This document shows, in pieces, positions 1 to 8,390 of a stretch of 64,000 nucleotides of DNA (positions are counted from its first letter, which is position 1; each line of letters opens with the position of its first letter). This DNA is from Gaiellasilicea sp963784895 (GTDB taxonomy: Bacteria; Actinomycetota; Thermoleophilia; Gaiellales; Gaiellaceae). The position numbers were made by a program, and so were the translations under genes. Location: assembly GCA_963784895.1 (NCBI GenBank), contig CAWATM010000009.1:1-64000 (forward strand), given 5' to 3'. Under the pieces are notes generated by a model. The model saw nothing but the letters and a program-made list of their open reading frames with translations. It was not told where the DNA came from and did no database searches.

Positions 1-537
1 GACGACCGCGCGCGCCGTGTGCGCGGCGAAGGACCCGATCGACACCGGCATCAGGAAAGTCGGAACCAGCACGACGATGCCGGCAAGAACGAGGCCGCGG
101 CGCAGATACCGGCGGCGGCGACTGTCATTCGTACGCCGCGTCCGCCAGAGCGTCCGGATCCCGATCCCGAGCAGGACGAAGCCGCCGGCGAGCGAGAGGA
201 AGCCGGTGAAGTCGTCACCGGAGGGTCGGTCCGCGTACGTGTAGTAGACAGGCTCGATGCCGGCGACGACGCCGAAGAAGCCGAAGAGGAGCGCCAGCGC
301 CGCACGCGCTCCGGCCCGCAGGCGCGGGTACGCCCAGGCGGCGGCGACGACCAGGGCGAGCTGTGTCAGCCCGCCCGGCAGATGGTCGACGGGCGACATG
401 CCCGGCTCGGGCTGGAGGAAGTTGTCGTCGACGACGTGGAGTCCGACGAGGCCGAGCGAGGCCAGGGCGAGGCCCCGCTCGGTGGCGATGCGCGCCAGGG
501 CGCTTCGCACAGGGACGTTCGCGGCGGCAACGGTCAT
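1..537 (-). CDS. Multi-pass membrane domain, probably N-terminus of a membrane-anchored alpha/beta hydrolase (3' end outside window)
   Basis: The frame opens at an ATG (complement of 535-537) and stays open through 179 codons to base 1, so the C-terminal part lies outside. About five hydrophobic segments are visible near residues 22-36, 56-72, 79-95, 111-128 and 148-170, separated by an Arg-rich loop around 131-147. The pattern GLHVVDD...PEPG...DHLPGG...SGDD and the ending AAHTAR resembles the membrane leader that precedes an alpha/beta hydrolase fold in several actinobacterial proteins; this is a recollection and the hydrolase part itself cannot be seen. Alternatively it is an unclassified membrane protein. 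It lies downstream of, and in the same direction as, the two-component pair. Confidence 0.6.
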   Translation of the reverse strand, partial: MTVAAANVPVRSALARIATERGLALASLGLVGLHVVDDNFLQPEPGMSPVDHLPGGLTQLALVVAAAWAYPRLRAGARAALALLFGFFGVVAGIEPVYYTYADRPSGDDFTGFLSLAGGFVLLGIGIRTLWRTRRTNDSRRRRYLRRGLVLAGIVVLVPTFLMPVSIGSFAAHTARAVV

Positions 538-641
538 ACCGATCAGGCTCGCAGCCGCCTCGACGCCGGGGTAGGGCGGTTGCAGGGGGATCGGGGGCGG
601 GTTTTCTGGGGTATCCGCGGTGCGGTTCGCCGTCGCCGGGC

Positions 642-1286
642 TCAGGAGCGGAGGAACATCAGCACCGCCAGGACGCGGCGCGATTCGCTTCGCGTCGACG
701 GCAGCCCCAGCTTCTCGAAGATCGAGGAGACGTACTTCTCGACGCTGCCGACGGTGAGCACGAGGCTGTCCGCGATCCCCTGGTTCGAGCTGCCGGCCGC
801 CATCAGTTCGAGCACCTCACGCTCGCGGGGCGTCAACTTCGCGACGGGATCGTCCGGCCGCTCGCGGGAGAGCAATGTCTGGACGATGATCGGATCGAGC
901 GCCGAACCCCCGTCAGCGACCCGTGCGACCGCGGCGACGAAGTCGTCGACGTCGCGAATCCGATCCTTGAGCAGGTAGCCGACGCCGGCGGCCGAGTCGG
1001 AGAGCAGCGTCAGCGCGAGCCCGAGCTCGACGTACTGGGAGAGGACGAGGACTCCGACTCCGGGGTACTGCGCCCGGATCTCGAGGGCAGCCCGAATCCC
1101 CTCGTCCTGGTGTGTCGGCGGCAGCCGGATGTCGACGATCGCGACGTCCGGCGCATAGCTGCGGACCTTCAGCATCAAGTCGTCGGCGTCCCCGCATTGG
1201 CCGACGACCTCGTGGCCGGCGTCGCGGAAGAGCCGCGAGAGGCCGTCGCGCAGCAGGACGCTGTCCTCGGCGATCGCTACACGCAC
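642..1286 (-). CDS. NarL/FixJ-family response regulator
   Basis: 214 residues, the usual length for a REC plus LuxR-type HTH regulator. The receiver domain spans about 1-125 with the acidic pair E7/D8, the phospho-acceptor D52 (VDIRLPP) and K107 (GYLLKDR). The DNA-binding domain spans about 150-210 and carries the LuxR signature LTPREREVLELMAAG with recognition helix near VGSVEKYVS. It is expected to bind DNA as a dimer when phosphorylated by the adjacent kinase. The start overlaps the kinase stop by 10 bases, indicating translational coupling. The target genes are not evident. The typical LuxR pattern SNKEIA reads SNQGIA here, a mild deviation. Confidence 0.93.
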   Translation of the reverse strand: MRVAIAEDSVLLRDGLSRLFRDAGHEVVGQCGDADDLMLKVRSYAPDVAIVDIRLPPTHQDEGIRAALEIRAQYPGVGVLVLSQYVELGLALTLLSDSAAGVGYLLKDRIRDVDDFVAAVARVADGGSALDPIIVQTLLSRERPDDPVAKLTPREREVLELMAAGSSNQGIADSLVLTVGSVEKYVSSIFEKLGLPSTRSESRRVLAVLMFLRS

Positions 1287-3049
1287 GGGATCTCCGCCCT
1301 GACGCGCGTGCCCCCGCCACGCGGCGTCCAGACGCGCAACCGGCCGCCGAGCGCCTCGACGCGGTCGGCCAGGCCGCGGAGACCCGACCCCTGCTCGCTG
1401 TCGGCGCCGCCGACGCCGTCGTCGACGATCTCGATCGAGATGCCACCGTCCACACGGCTGACCGTCACGTCGACGGTCGCTGCGTGCGCGTGCTTGGCGA
1501 CGTTGGTCAGGCTCTCGGTGACGACGTAATAGGCGGCGACCTCGACGGGCTCCGGCAGCCTCCCGCCGACGTCGACGGAGAGCCGAACGGGGATCGCCGC
1601 GCGTGCGGCCACCTGCTCGAGCGCGACCGCGAGCCCGTGGCCGGTGAGGACAGCCGGATGGATCCCGCGCGCGAGGTCGCGCAGCTCGGCGAGCGAGAGA
1701 CCGACCTCGCGCTGCGCGACGTCCAGTTGCGCCCGCGCATCCGGGTCGGCCAGGCTACGCTCGAGCAGCTTCAAGTTGAGCGCCAGCGCTACCAGCCGCT
1801 GTTGGGCGCCGTCGTGCAGGTCGCGTTCGAGGCGCTTGCGCTCCTTCTGCCCTTCCTCGATCACTCGAGCGCGCGACCCACGGACTTCCTCCAGGCGCGC
1901 GCGCAGGTCGACGTGGAGCTGCGCGTTCTCGATCGCGATGCCGGCGGCGGCCGTCACCGCGGCGAGCAACTCCGGCTCGTCCAGCAACGACCGGTCGTGC
2001 ACTAAGGCAGCGACATGACGGCCCTCTCGGTCGATCAGCGTCGTCGCCTGCTGTCCGTCGCCGTCCTGCAGGCTGACCAGCCGCCCGTCGAGGTCGCCGT
2101 ACGTCCCGTACTCCGGCAGCCAGTAGGCGAGTGTCGCCGACGGATCGTGGAGGGCGCGTGCGATCGCCGCACGGAGCTCGGCAGGAGCCGCCTCCGACCG
2201 CAGGGTGAGCACGAGATCGCCGATCGCCACGCGAGCGAGGCGCGAGCGCAGGAGGCCGACGACGAACGCGACGGGGACGGTCGCCAGCACGATCAGGGTC
2301 ACCGTCAGCTGGGTCTGTGACCTCGTGCCGTTGATCAAGTCCAGCGCGAGCAGCGCCCCGAACGACAGCATCGTCGCGCCGCCCGCAAGCACCGGCAGGA
2401 GCACCCGGCGGAGAGGCGGACTCGCGTGCCACCAACGCCAGACGAGGACGAGGAAAAGCGAGAGCGTCGCCGCGAGCAGGAGCCCGCGCTGGCCCTTGTC
2501 GATCCAGTCGGCCGCGCGATCGTTCGGAAAGAAGCCGAGGTCGTTGACCACGCCGGGATCGTCGAGGAAGAGCAGCCAGAGAGGCTGGGCGACGACAAGG
2601 GGAATCGCGAACGCCACGACCACCGCGCCTTCCAGACGGCCGCGGATGATGCGGCTCTGCGGAAAGACGAGGAGCAGGACGACAAACGCGATCGTCCAGT
2701 AGTCCGTGGCGAGCAGGCCGACCGTCTGGACGATCGACGAGTCGACCTGTGCTGCCAGGGGTGCGACGAAGAAGAGGAAGCCGGTGGCGACCATGAGCGC
2801 TCCCACACGCTCCGCGGGCCGTCGCTGCCACGCAACCAGCCCTGCCGCAACGAACGAGCCGCCGGTCAACCGGTAGACGAGCTCCGACACGGTCGGCGAG
2901 CCGCCGGCTGCGACGACAGGCCAAAGGACTCCGATCGTTCCCAAGCAGCCTCCGACCCAGAGGATCGACCAGAGCGCCACACGGCGCGTTCGCAACGACG
3001 ACCCGCGCAGCCGTTGCTCGTCGCGGGCAGCAGGCGCGTAGCTCGTCAT
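1277..3049 (-). CDS. Membrane-bound sensor histidine kinase (HisKA_3 type)
   Basis: 590 residues from the ATG at 3049, chosen because a GAAAGGAG ribosome-binding site lies just upstream; the frame stays open further upstream without a comparable site. Hydrophobic segments cover about 25-270, roughly seven to eight helices, forming the sensor. A GAF-like region (about 290-380) and a coiled-coil linker follow. The dimerisation helix has the phospho-acceptor H412 in LERDLHDGAQQRL, typical of NarX/DesK-type kinases. The ATPase domain shows the N box ESLTNVAKH (512-520) and the G boxes DDGVGG and GSGLRGL. It should autophosphorylate and pass phosphate to D52 of the overlapping regulator. The signal sensed is unknown. 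Confidence 0.93.
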   Translation of the reverse strand: MTSYAPAARDEQRLRGSSLRTRRVALWSILWVGGCLGTIGVLWPVVAAGGSPTVSELVYRLTGGSFVAAGLVAWQRRPAERVGALMVATGFLFFVAPLAAQVDSSIVQTVGLLATDYWTIAFVVLLLVFPQSRIIRGRLEGAVVVAFAIPLVVAQPLWLLFLDDPGVVNDLGFFPNDRAADWIDKGQRGLLLAATLSLFLVLVWRWWHASPPLRRVLLPVLAGGATMLSFGALLALDLINGTRSQTQLTVTLIVLATVPVAFVVGLLRSRLARVAIGDLVLTLRSEAAPAELRAAIARALHDPSATLAYWLPEYGTYGDLDGRLVSLQDGDGQQATTLIDREGRHVAALVHDRSLLDEPELLAAVTAAAGIAIENAQLHVDLRARLEEVRGSRARVIEEGQKERKRLERDLHDGAQQRLVALALNLKLLERSLADPDARAQLDVAQREVGLSLAELRDLARGIHPAVLTGHGLAVALEQVAARAAIPVRLSVDVGGRLPEPVEVAAYYVVTESLTNVAKHAHAATVDVTVSRVDGGISIEIVDDGVGGADSEQGSGLRGLADRVEALGGRLRVWTPRGGGTRVRAEIPCV

Positions 3050-3389
3050 CGCCAGCTCCTTTCGGCCCCGAAGAAGGGCCTCCCACAGACCATACGCCCC
3101 TTCACCCGCCGCGAACAGGCGAGTGGCGGCGGCTCGTGTTGGACACGTCCACCCTCGAGGACCTGACGCCTGGTGCGCAAGCGGGACGGTCGCGAGCCAG
3201 CTCACGCACATCTACCCACGGTCGGTGTGCGCTCTCCCGCACCGCGCTCGCGCGCAGGTTCAGACGCTCTGAGCGTTCCGTCGCGGAGGCCCCAGCAGCT
3301 CGAGTCCAAGCAATCCATCCGGCAACGCTGTGCGTAGCAAGCGGAGAAGAGGTACGCCGGGGAATGCCACCACGCTTGGGAGGGGAACC
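3050..3389. other. Divergent intergenic region
   Basis: 340 bases between the histidine kinase start and the FN3 protein start. The only recognisable elements are the two ribosome-binding sites: GAAAGGAG for the kinase on the minus strand and GGGAGGGGAA just before the ATG at 3390 on the plus strand. I find no convincing promoter hexamers, palindrome or small gene here. Confidence 0.5.
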
Positions 3390-4334
3390 ATGCCAGTTCG
3401 CCGCACCATCCTGGCCTCGACCGTGTTCGTGCTCGCGTTCTTCCTTATCGGGGGCGCCGCCGCGAAGAAGCCTGCGCCACCGCCACCCCCGCCGCCCTCG
3501 GAAGGGCCCTCGGCGCCGACGAATCTCCAGCTAACCGTGAATGCGCCGTACAGCATCACGCTGACGTGGACGGCGGCCAAGAGCGGGTCGACCAACTGGT
3601 GGTACTGCATCCAGCGAGACGGCTTCGGCTGCATCAGGGTCGATCCGCCCACAACGACGTTCACATTCTCGAGGCTGTGGCCGGGCTCGACGTTCAACTA
3701 CTCCGTGGTCGCGGTCGAATCGAGTGGGAAGCGATCGGCGCCCAGCAACACCGTCACCTACTCGACGCCGCCGGACACAACAGCGCCGAGCGCGCCCGAG
3801 CTCTCGCTCACCGGCGTCTGGCCGGTGCGGGTCGCCGTCGCCTGGACGAGGTCGGTCGACGACACGAGCCAGGTCTGGTACACGCTCCTCGTCAACGGGG
3901 TCGACTACGGCGCGAACCAGATCGGCTACCAGTCGGCACTGGTCCTCGACCGCACACCGTCCACGACCTACAACCTCCAGGTCACTGTGCGCGACCAGTT
4001 CGGGAACACGAACCGGAGCAACGTCGCGACCGTGACGACACCGGCGGCCACCGAGACGACGCCGCCGACGACGCCGACAAACCTGCGCCTGTCGCCGCAG
4101 ACCTCCTCCCCGGAGATCTGGCTCGAATGGGATCAGTCGACGGACGACACCGATCCACAGTCTCAGATCTTGTACGACGTCTATGTGAACGGCGTACCGG
4201 AGCACCTCGCGATCGGGTACGGCGACGAGCTCGTGTATTGCCACACCACGGGCGAAAACAGGTTCACGCTCCAGGCGGTCGACACCTCCGGCAACGCGTC
4301 GGGGCGCAGCAACGAGATCGTCTTCATCTGCTAG
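3390..4334 (+). CDS. Secreted protein with three fibronectin type III domains
   Basis: 314 residues starting at the ATG preceded by GGGAGGGGAA. An N-terminal signal peptide (basic MPVRR, hydrophobic core 7-22, cleavage probably after GGAAA at about 25) is followed by a poly-proline linker (about 28-37). Three FN3-like beta-sandwich repeats lie near 41-126, 132-217 and 226-313; each repeats the APTNLxL / xLxW / SxYNxxVxAVD pattern, and the linkers carry DTTAPSAP and TTPPTTP motifs. Cysteine pairs at 73/81 and 284/314 could form disulfides outside the cell. No catalytic domain is present, so it is probably an extracellular binding or surface protein. The gene stands alone between divergent and convergent neighbours. 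Confidence 0.9.
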   Translation: MPVRRTILASTVFVLAFFLIGGAAAKKPAPPPPPPPSEGPSAPTNLQLTVNAPYSITLTWTAAKSGSTNWWYCIQRDGFGCIRVDPPTTTFTFSRLWPGSTFNYSVVAVESSGKRSAPSNTVTYSTPPDTTAPSAPELSLTGVWPVRVAVAWTRSVDDTSQVWYTLLVNGVDYGANQIGYQSALVLDRTPSTTYNLQVTVRDQFGNTNRSNVATVTTPAATETTPPTTPTNLRLSPQTSSPEIWLEWDQSTDDTDPQSQILYDVYVNGVPEHLAIGYGDELVYCHTTGENRFTLQAVDTSGNASGRSNEIVFIC

Positions 4335-4522
4335 GCAAAGGCTTCTCAGCCCTCACCTCCTCAAGAAGGCCGCCCTCGGGTGGGGTTCCCCGCTCAGCCA
4401 GTCGGCGCACTCGAGCCCGCTCGGCATCCGTGACGTTCGGTTCTGCCAGCCGAAGGCGACAGCCGCAGGGAGACAGGTCAGGCGAGAGCATGTTGGCCCA
4501 GGCGAAGGGCCGACGGAGCGGT

Positions 4523-4927
4523 CTACTCGTCAGCCCACCAGTCGCGCTTGCCATCGACGTCTTCACGCCGAGCATCGCCGAGACTGGGCGCGCCGATGAC
4601 GAGGATCTCCAGGCCCTCCGGCCCAGCCTCGTAGCCTCGCCACGTACCGGGCGGGACGCGCACCGCATCCCATTCCTTGAGCTCGACGATCTCGTCGTCG
4701 AGCTTCATCCGCCCGCTCCCGCGCACGACCACGTACACCTCCTCTTGCTTTTTGTGCGTGTGGCCGTACGGAAAGCGATAGCCGGGCGGGACGCGCTGGT
4801 AGCTCAGGCCCGATTTCTCGAGCTCGAGCGCCTCGGTCGCCAAGCGGAACTCCAGGTCCGCAGCGCCGTCGAACTTCGAGCCGACATCCTCCAGATCCTC
4901 CTTGAGGTTCCTGAGCGTGAACGGCAC
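4523..4927 (-). CDS. Single-domain cupin protein
   Basis: 134 residues with one conserved cupin barrel. Motif 1 is GHTHKKQEEVYVVVRG (55-70) supplying the metal-ligand candidates H56, H58 and E62 or E63; motif 2 (about 93-110) is PPGTWRGYEAGPEGLEILV, in which the usual histidine is absent. Such small cupins bind a metal and a small carboxylate or sugar; the reaction cannot be assigned. It is convergent with the FN3 gene and may precede nothing in an operon. The 188-base gap to the FN3 gene holds a short stretch with coding-like bias on the minus strand but no start I can support. Confidence 0.85.
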   Translation of the reverse strand: MPFTLRNLKEDLEDVGSKFDGAADLEFRLATEALELEKSGLSYQRVPPGYRFPYGHTHKKQEEVYVVVRGSGRMKLDDEIVELKEWDAVRVPPGTWRGYEAGPEGLEILVIGAPSLGDARREDVDGKRDWWADE

Positions 4928-5065
4928 GACGCAATCCTACGGTGGGAGCCCAACGAGCAGGCGTCATTCCGGAACACTGGCCCAGATGGGCGTCGTGTCG
5001 TTTGGCCCCACGACCTGGGCCGTTCGAGATTCCGACAGGTGCATGGCCCGCTTCAGGGACAGTTC

Positions 5066-5119
5066 CTACAGCTTCAGCGTCGCACGCACGCGCGCGATGA
5101 GAGCATTCAGCTTGCTCAT
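5066..5119 (-). CDS. 17-residue cationic amphipathic peptide (small ORF)
   Basis: A minus-strand ATG (5117-5119) is preceded by GAAAGGAG at a six-base spacing, as strong a site as those of the confirmed genes nearby, and is followed by 17 codons and TAG. The product MSKLNALIARVRATLKL has four positive charges (K3, R10, R12, K16), no acidic residue, and Leu/Ile/Val at 4, 7, 8, 11, 15 and 17, which would form one face of a helix. No family is recognised. It might be a membrane-binding peptide, a toxin-like peptide or a leader. It lies 79 bases downstream of the 73-residue gene on the same strand. Confidence 0.45.
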   Translation of the reverse strand: MSKLNALIARVRATLKL

Positions 5120-5198
5120 GGTCGTCTCCTTTCGCGTTTCTGGTCGATCTCGAAACGTCGATCCATCCGTGACGATGTGACGACGGATCGAACGTCGG

Positions 5199-5420
5199 CT
5201 ATGTCTGTTCCGGATGCTTTTGATACTCGATGTATGCGGCGAGCGACTCGTAGTCGTGACTTCGCGCGTGGGGGTAGAAGCGTGCGAGGAAGCTGGCCCA
5301 GTCGAGGCGTTCATTCGGGTGCGCCGTTGGCAGCGACGGTGCCTCGTTCTTCCACGATGCCAACTTGATGACGCCCTGCGCCGGGAGTGGCATGGCGCCG
5401 GCAGCAGCGTGTGTACTCAT
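5199..5420 (-). CDS. Small hypothetical protein (73 residues)
   Basis: The C-terminal half, with LDWASFLARFYPHARSHDYESLAAY split over residues about 40-66, looks like a genuine short globular or helical segment and resembles small actinobacterial proteins of unknown function. The start at 5420 has a modest GAGGG upstream. The N-terminal 30 residues are Ala/Pro-rich and the true start could be the internal ATG at codon 10. No transmembrane segment or signal peptide is seen. Function unknown; the 17-residue ORF follows it. Confidence 0.5.
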   Translation of the reverse strand: MSTHAAAGAMPLPAQGVIKLASWKNEAPSLPTAHPNERLDWASFLARFYPHARSHDYESLAAYIEYQKHPEQT

Positions 5421-5726
5421 GTTTGGCCCTCAGTCTGCGGAGAATCCGCTGTACCGACGAAGGCGGCCATCAAAAGACACGAGCGTCCGATGGAACTCTC
5501 GCTGCGTCTGGGTCGGGCGCTTGTGGCGCAAGTTACATGCTAGCAGCCGTCCTCCAAATACACGGCGCACGAATCGCTGCTACGTTGACTTCAGCGCGTT
5601 TGGCTCTTGCATCGAAGCCGCCGAGGCTCTGCACGTTCCTCTTCGTCTGTCACACCTGGCCTGAGCGCCGCCGCGGGAGTCCGTTCGGACCTTCCTGCCC
5701 TGAGAGATGAACCGAAGGAGCAGCAC
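5421..5726. other. Intergenic region
   Basis: 306 bases between two divergently oriented small genes. It ends in the clear ribosome-binding site GAAGGAG before the ATG at 5727. I see no strong promoter pair, repeat or RNA structure. Confidence 0.4.
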
Positions 5727-6038
5727 ATGCACGCGACCATTCGTCGTTACGAGGGTGTGGACCAGAATCGCACGGTCGAGCTGACCGGCAAGGTCAACGA
5801 GACCCTCGTCCCGCAGCTGAGCAAGCTGAAGGGCTTCAAGGGCTACTACCTGATCGAGTCCGGGAACGGTGTCTTCAGCTCGCTCGGGCTCTTCGAGAGC
5901 GCGGAGCAGATCGAGGAGTCGACCAAGCTCGCCTCCAGCTGGGTCCGCGACGAGAAGCTCGAGACCGCGTTCCCGAACCCGCCGAAGATCACGAGCGGGA
6001 AGATCGTCGCCCAGAGCAACGGCGTCGCCGTCGCCTAA
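5727..6038 (+). CDS. Small protein with ABM/EthD-like (dimeric alpha-beta barrel) features
   Basis: 103 residues from an ATG with GAAGGAG upstream; the frame is open further upstream but that part is Arg/Ser-rich and lacks a start site. The pattern (a first strand MHATIRRYEGVD, a helix with LVPQLSKLKGFKGYYLIESG, then FSSLGLFESAEQIEESTKLASSWV) follows the beta-alpha-beta arrangement of antibiotic-biosynthesis-monooxygenase-like or EthD-like ferredoxin-fold proteins that form dimers. No catalytic residue can be assigned. It is monocistronic, followed by two hairpins. Confidence 0.75.
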   Translation: MHATIRRYEGVDQNRTVELTGKVNETLVPQLSKLKGFKGYYLIESGNGVFSSLGLFESAEQIEESTKLASSWVRDEKLETAFPNPPKITSGKIVAQSNGVAVA

Positions 6039-6107
6039 CGGGCCGACCGAACCTCGCTCGCCGGCGAGGGGGGCCTGCTCAAACCAGGCGGTTCTCCGGT
6101 GGACGAG

Positions 6108-6133
6108 TGACAGGCTCGCGGCCGAGCCTGTCA
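6108..6133. terminator. Perfect 11-bp hairpin, probable terminator of the 5727-6038 gene
   Basis: TGACAGGCTCG and CGAGCCTGTCA form an 11-bp stem with a four-base CGGC loop, 70 bases after the stop codon. No T-run follows, as is common for hairpin terminators in high-GC actinobacteria. Confidence 0.6.
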
Positions 6134-6144
6134 GGGAAGCGAGA

Positions 6145-6174
6145 GCGCCGGGCCTCTTATTTGGGGCTCGGCGC
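6145..6174. terminator. Second hairpin, imperfect 10-bp stem
   Basis: GCGCCGGGCC and GGCTCGGCGC pair with one mismatch around an A/T-rich loop containing CTTATTTGG. It lies 12 bases beyond the first hairpin and may act from either side of the convergent gene pair. Confidence 0.4.
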
Positions 6175-6469
6175 CTCCCTCTCATGACCGGGCCATGCAC
6201 GCGAGCGCGTCGACTTCGGTGTGCGAGGGCGGGATGGGCGCCAGGCGGTTCGAGACCTCAGCCGTCGACGATTGGTGCTCTGGACAGGCTCTCTGCGACT
6301 TCGTCGCCGTCGTGGCTGTCGGAGCGAACGCTCGCTGTCGCGGCGGCGGCAGGGGGACGCGCTGGGTCGACCTCGTCGACGTCGCGGGCGGTGCGAGCGC
6401 ACCGGCGGTGTGCTCGTTAGCAAGTACGAAGTCCAGTGCGACACACCATTCCAGCGGCGGCGCGTTCGC

Positions 6470-7000
6470 TTATGCGGGCTGATTTGGTACGACGCGTGCC
6501 TTCACGTGCAGCTTGGCCGGCCGGCGGATGTTCCAGAGCGGGCCCCGGGTCATGCCGAAGAGGCTCTGGTCGATCGTGGTCGTCGTCTCGACCTCGAGCT
6601 CGCCTTCGATCAGCCGGACGGAAGCGTCGAAGGCGACAGGGACGCTCGTGCCCGCTGCGAACAGCGTGCCGGAGACGTGCACACGCCCCGTCTTCGCCGC
6701 GAGGACGCGCGTCGACCTGAACTGCACCAGCGGAAACTCGGCGACGCCGAAGAAATCATGCGCCTGCAGGTGTCTGTCGCGCGCGGCGTTGCCGGTGTCG
6801 ACGCTCGCGGCGTCGACGATCAGCTCGATCTGGGGGCCGTCCGGGCCGACGGTGTACGAGCCGTCGAAGCGATCGAACCGGCCGCGGACGGTGTGGAGGC
6901 CCCAGAAGTGCTCGACCTCGAACTCGACCGTCGTTTGACTCCGATCCACCGTCCAGCGCTCCATCGTCGTCTGCCGGTTCTCGAGTGCGGTACTGCTCAT
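6470..7000 (-). CDS. YceI-family lipocalin-like protein
   Basis: 176 residues from the ATG at 7000, chosen for its AAGGAG site; the open frame continues 18 codons upstream without a site. The YceI beta-barrel pattern is clear: WTVDRSQTTVEFEVEHF, RGRFDRFDG, SVDTGNAARDRHLQAHDFF, FPLVQFRSTRV and SVPVAFDASV. YceI proteins bind long isoprenoid or fatty chains in the barrel. No signal peptide is present, so this member is probably cytoplasmic. Its promoter region holds a three-heptamer direct repeat (7047-7086) shared with two other units of the cluster. Confidence 0.92.
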   Translation of the reverse strand: MSSTALENRQTTMERWTVDRSQTTVEFEVEHFWGLHTVRGRFDRFDGSYTVGPDGPQIELIVDAASVDTGNAARDRHLQAHDFFGVAEFPLVQFRSTRVLAAKTGRVHVSGTLFAAGTSVPVAFDASVRLIEGELEVETTTTIDQSLFGMTRGPLWNIRRPAKLHVKARVVPNQPA

Positions 7001-7046
7001 TGTGTCTCCTTGGTCTCGTGGGATCCCTCGGAGCGTGGCCGCGGCC

Positions 7047-7086
7047 GCTGCCATCCGAGTGCCGCGCGCCGGACCTCCGCTGCCAG
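7047..7086 (-). promoter_or_regulatory. Three-heptamer direct repeat (putative SARP box) upstream of yceI-like gene
   Basis: On the minus strand the heptamers CTGGCAG, GCGGCAC and ATGGCAG begin 21 and 11 bases apart. The last ends 47 bases before the start codon and is followed, 11-16 bases later, by CACGCT, a weak fit to a -10 (nAnnnT). The same spacing recurs at 10282-10321 and 13992-14031. Confidence 0.6.
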
Positions 7087-7112
7087 GCTCGGCAACTCGC
7101 CGAAGGCCGCGC

Positions 7113-8162
7113 TTACGACGGGGCGGTGCGGGAGACTGGCTCCTCTGCGGACAGCGAGGCGTGGACGGCGGCGACTACGGCGGTTACCGGCACGGCCAGG
7201 AATGCACCGGCGATCCCGAAGAGCGAGCCGCCCGCCGTCACGGCGAGCAGCACGACCGCCGGGTGGAGGTGGACGCTGCGGCTCTGGATCGTCGGCTGGA
7301 GGAACGTGCCCTCGAGGAATTGGACGGCGACGACCAGGGCGAGGACCGCCAGTGCGAGCTCCCAGCCCCCGTCCGCGAAGCCAACGAGCACCGCGACGAG
7401 GCCGGAGGCGAGCGAGCCGACGTACGGCACGAACGAGCCCATGAACACCAGCACCGCCAGTGCGAACGCAAGCGGGACGCCGAGCAGCCAGAGCCCGACC
7501 CCGATCAGCAGCGCGTCGACCGTCGCGACCTGCGCCGTCGCGCGAACGAAGCCGCCGAGGGCGCCCCACGCGCGCCGCCCCGCACGATCGACCGCCGGGC
7601 GCGTCTCAAACGGGAAGCGCCGCAGGATCGACGCCCAGAGATCGCCGCCGTCCCGCAGCACGAAGAAGAGCATCGCGACGGCGAGCGCGACGCCGGTGAC
7701 GATGCCGGCGCCGGCCTGCACGCGGGAGGCGGCATAGCTGGACGCCTGCCGCCACGAGTCCTCGAGCGTCGACCGGAAGTCGTCCGCGAGCGTGAGGTTG
7801 AAAGGCTCGCTCTCGAGCGCGGCGACGATGTCGTCCACGGCGCGGGCGACCGAGTCGACGAGCTCATCGAACTGCTGGACGACCGAGACCGCCACGATCG
7901 AGACGAGCAACGCGACGACGGCGAGCCCGGTCAGCAGGGCGAGCCCGGCGGCCGCCCGCTGGAGGTGGCGCCGGGCGCGGAACCACGAGGCAACCGGCGA
8001 CAGCGCCGGCGCGATCGTGAGCGCGACTGCGATCGGCAGCGCGATCACCCGCACGTACCAGACCAGCGCGAGGAGGACGGCCAGCGCAGACGCACAGACG
8101 AGCACCCGCCACGTCCAGGCCGCCGCCCGGTCCAGGTTCTCGCTCACTGGCGGAACCTTCAC
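7113..8162 (-). CDS. AI-2E family (TqsA/PerM-like) transporter
   Basis: 349 residues from the GTG at 8162, which follows GGGAGCGGGAGCG; a second GTG five codons later lacks such a site. Eight hydrophobic segments are arranged as in the family: two pairs near the N-terminus, a soluble region around 75-150, then GALGGFVRATAQVATVDALLIGVGL and the family-typical FMGSFVPYVGS and LVVAVQFLEGTFLQPTIQSR near 225-300. Members export small molecules or quorum signals, or exchange Na+/H+; the substrate here is unknown. A partial copy of the cluster repeat (CTGGCAG preceded at 11 bases by ACGGCAC, 8273-8291) lies 111 bases upstream. Confidence 0.9.
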   Translation of the reverse strand: MKVPPVSENLDRAAAWTWRVLVCASALAVLLALVWYVRVIALPIAVALTIAPALSPVASWFRARRHLQRAAAGLALLTGLAVVALLVSIVAVSVVQQFDELVDSVARAVDDIVAALESEPFNLTLADDFRSTLEDSWRQASSYAASRVQAGAGIVTGVALAVAMLFFVLRDGGDLWASILRRFPFETRPAVDRAGRRAWGALGGFVRATAQVATVDALLIGVGLWLLGVPLAFALAVLVFMGSFVPYVGSLASGLVAVLVGFADGGWELALAVLALVVAVQFLEGTFLQPTIQSRSVHLHPAVVLLAVTAGGSLFGIAGAFLAVPVTAVVAAVHASLSAEEPVSRTAPS

Positions 8163-8390
8163 CGCTCCCGCTCCCTCGATGGCTGGACGCCGCTCAATGG
8201 ACGCCTCGCTCCGCGACGAGCAGGAGGCCATTCGCGACAGCCCGCGCAGGACTCGTGGCGATGCCGACGCGCGCTGCCAGGAACGTGCCGTAACGGCCGC
8301 GCCGAAGCGGATGTCTCGGCGGACAACGGGCCGCAGCTGCGGGGCGGCCGTGCCGCGCTCGCGGCGCTCGAGCACGTCGAGGCGCACCGG

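Larger units (their letters stand above)
6039..6469. other. Intergenic region between convergent genes
   Basis: 431 bases between the 103-residue gene and the YceI stop. It contains two hairpins (6108-6133 and 6145-6174). Open frames of about 95 codons cross the remainder on both strands but have low-complexity Arg/Ser/Ala composition and no ribosome-binding site, so I call no gene. Confidence 0.5.

Noticed and set aside
4324..4522. Minus-strand stretch with a coding-like segment (DAERARVRRLAERG) beside the cupin gene
   Set aside because: No start codon with a ribosome-binding site fits and the upstream part overlaps the cupin gene; at best a gene remnant.
6157..6482. Overlapping ~95-codon frames on both strands in the gap before the YceI gene
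   Set aside because: Low-complexity translation, no ribosome-binding sites and they run into the YceI gene.
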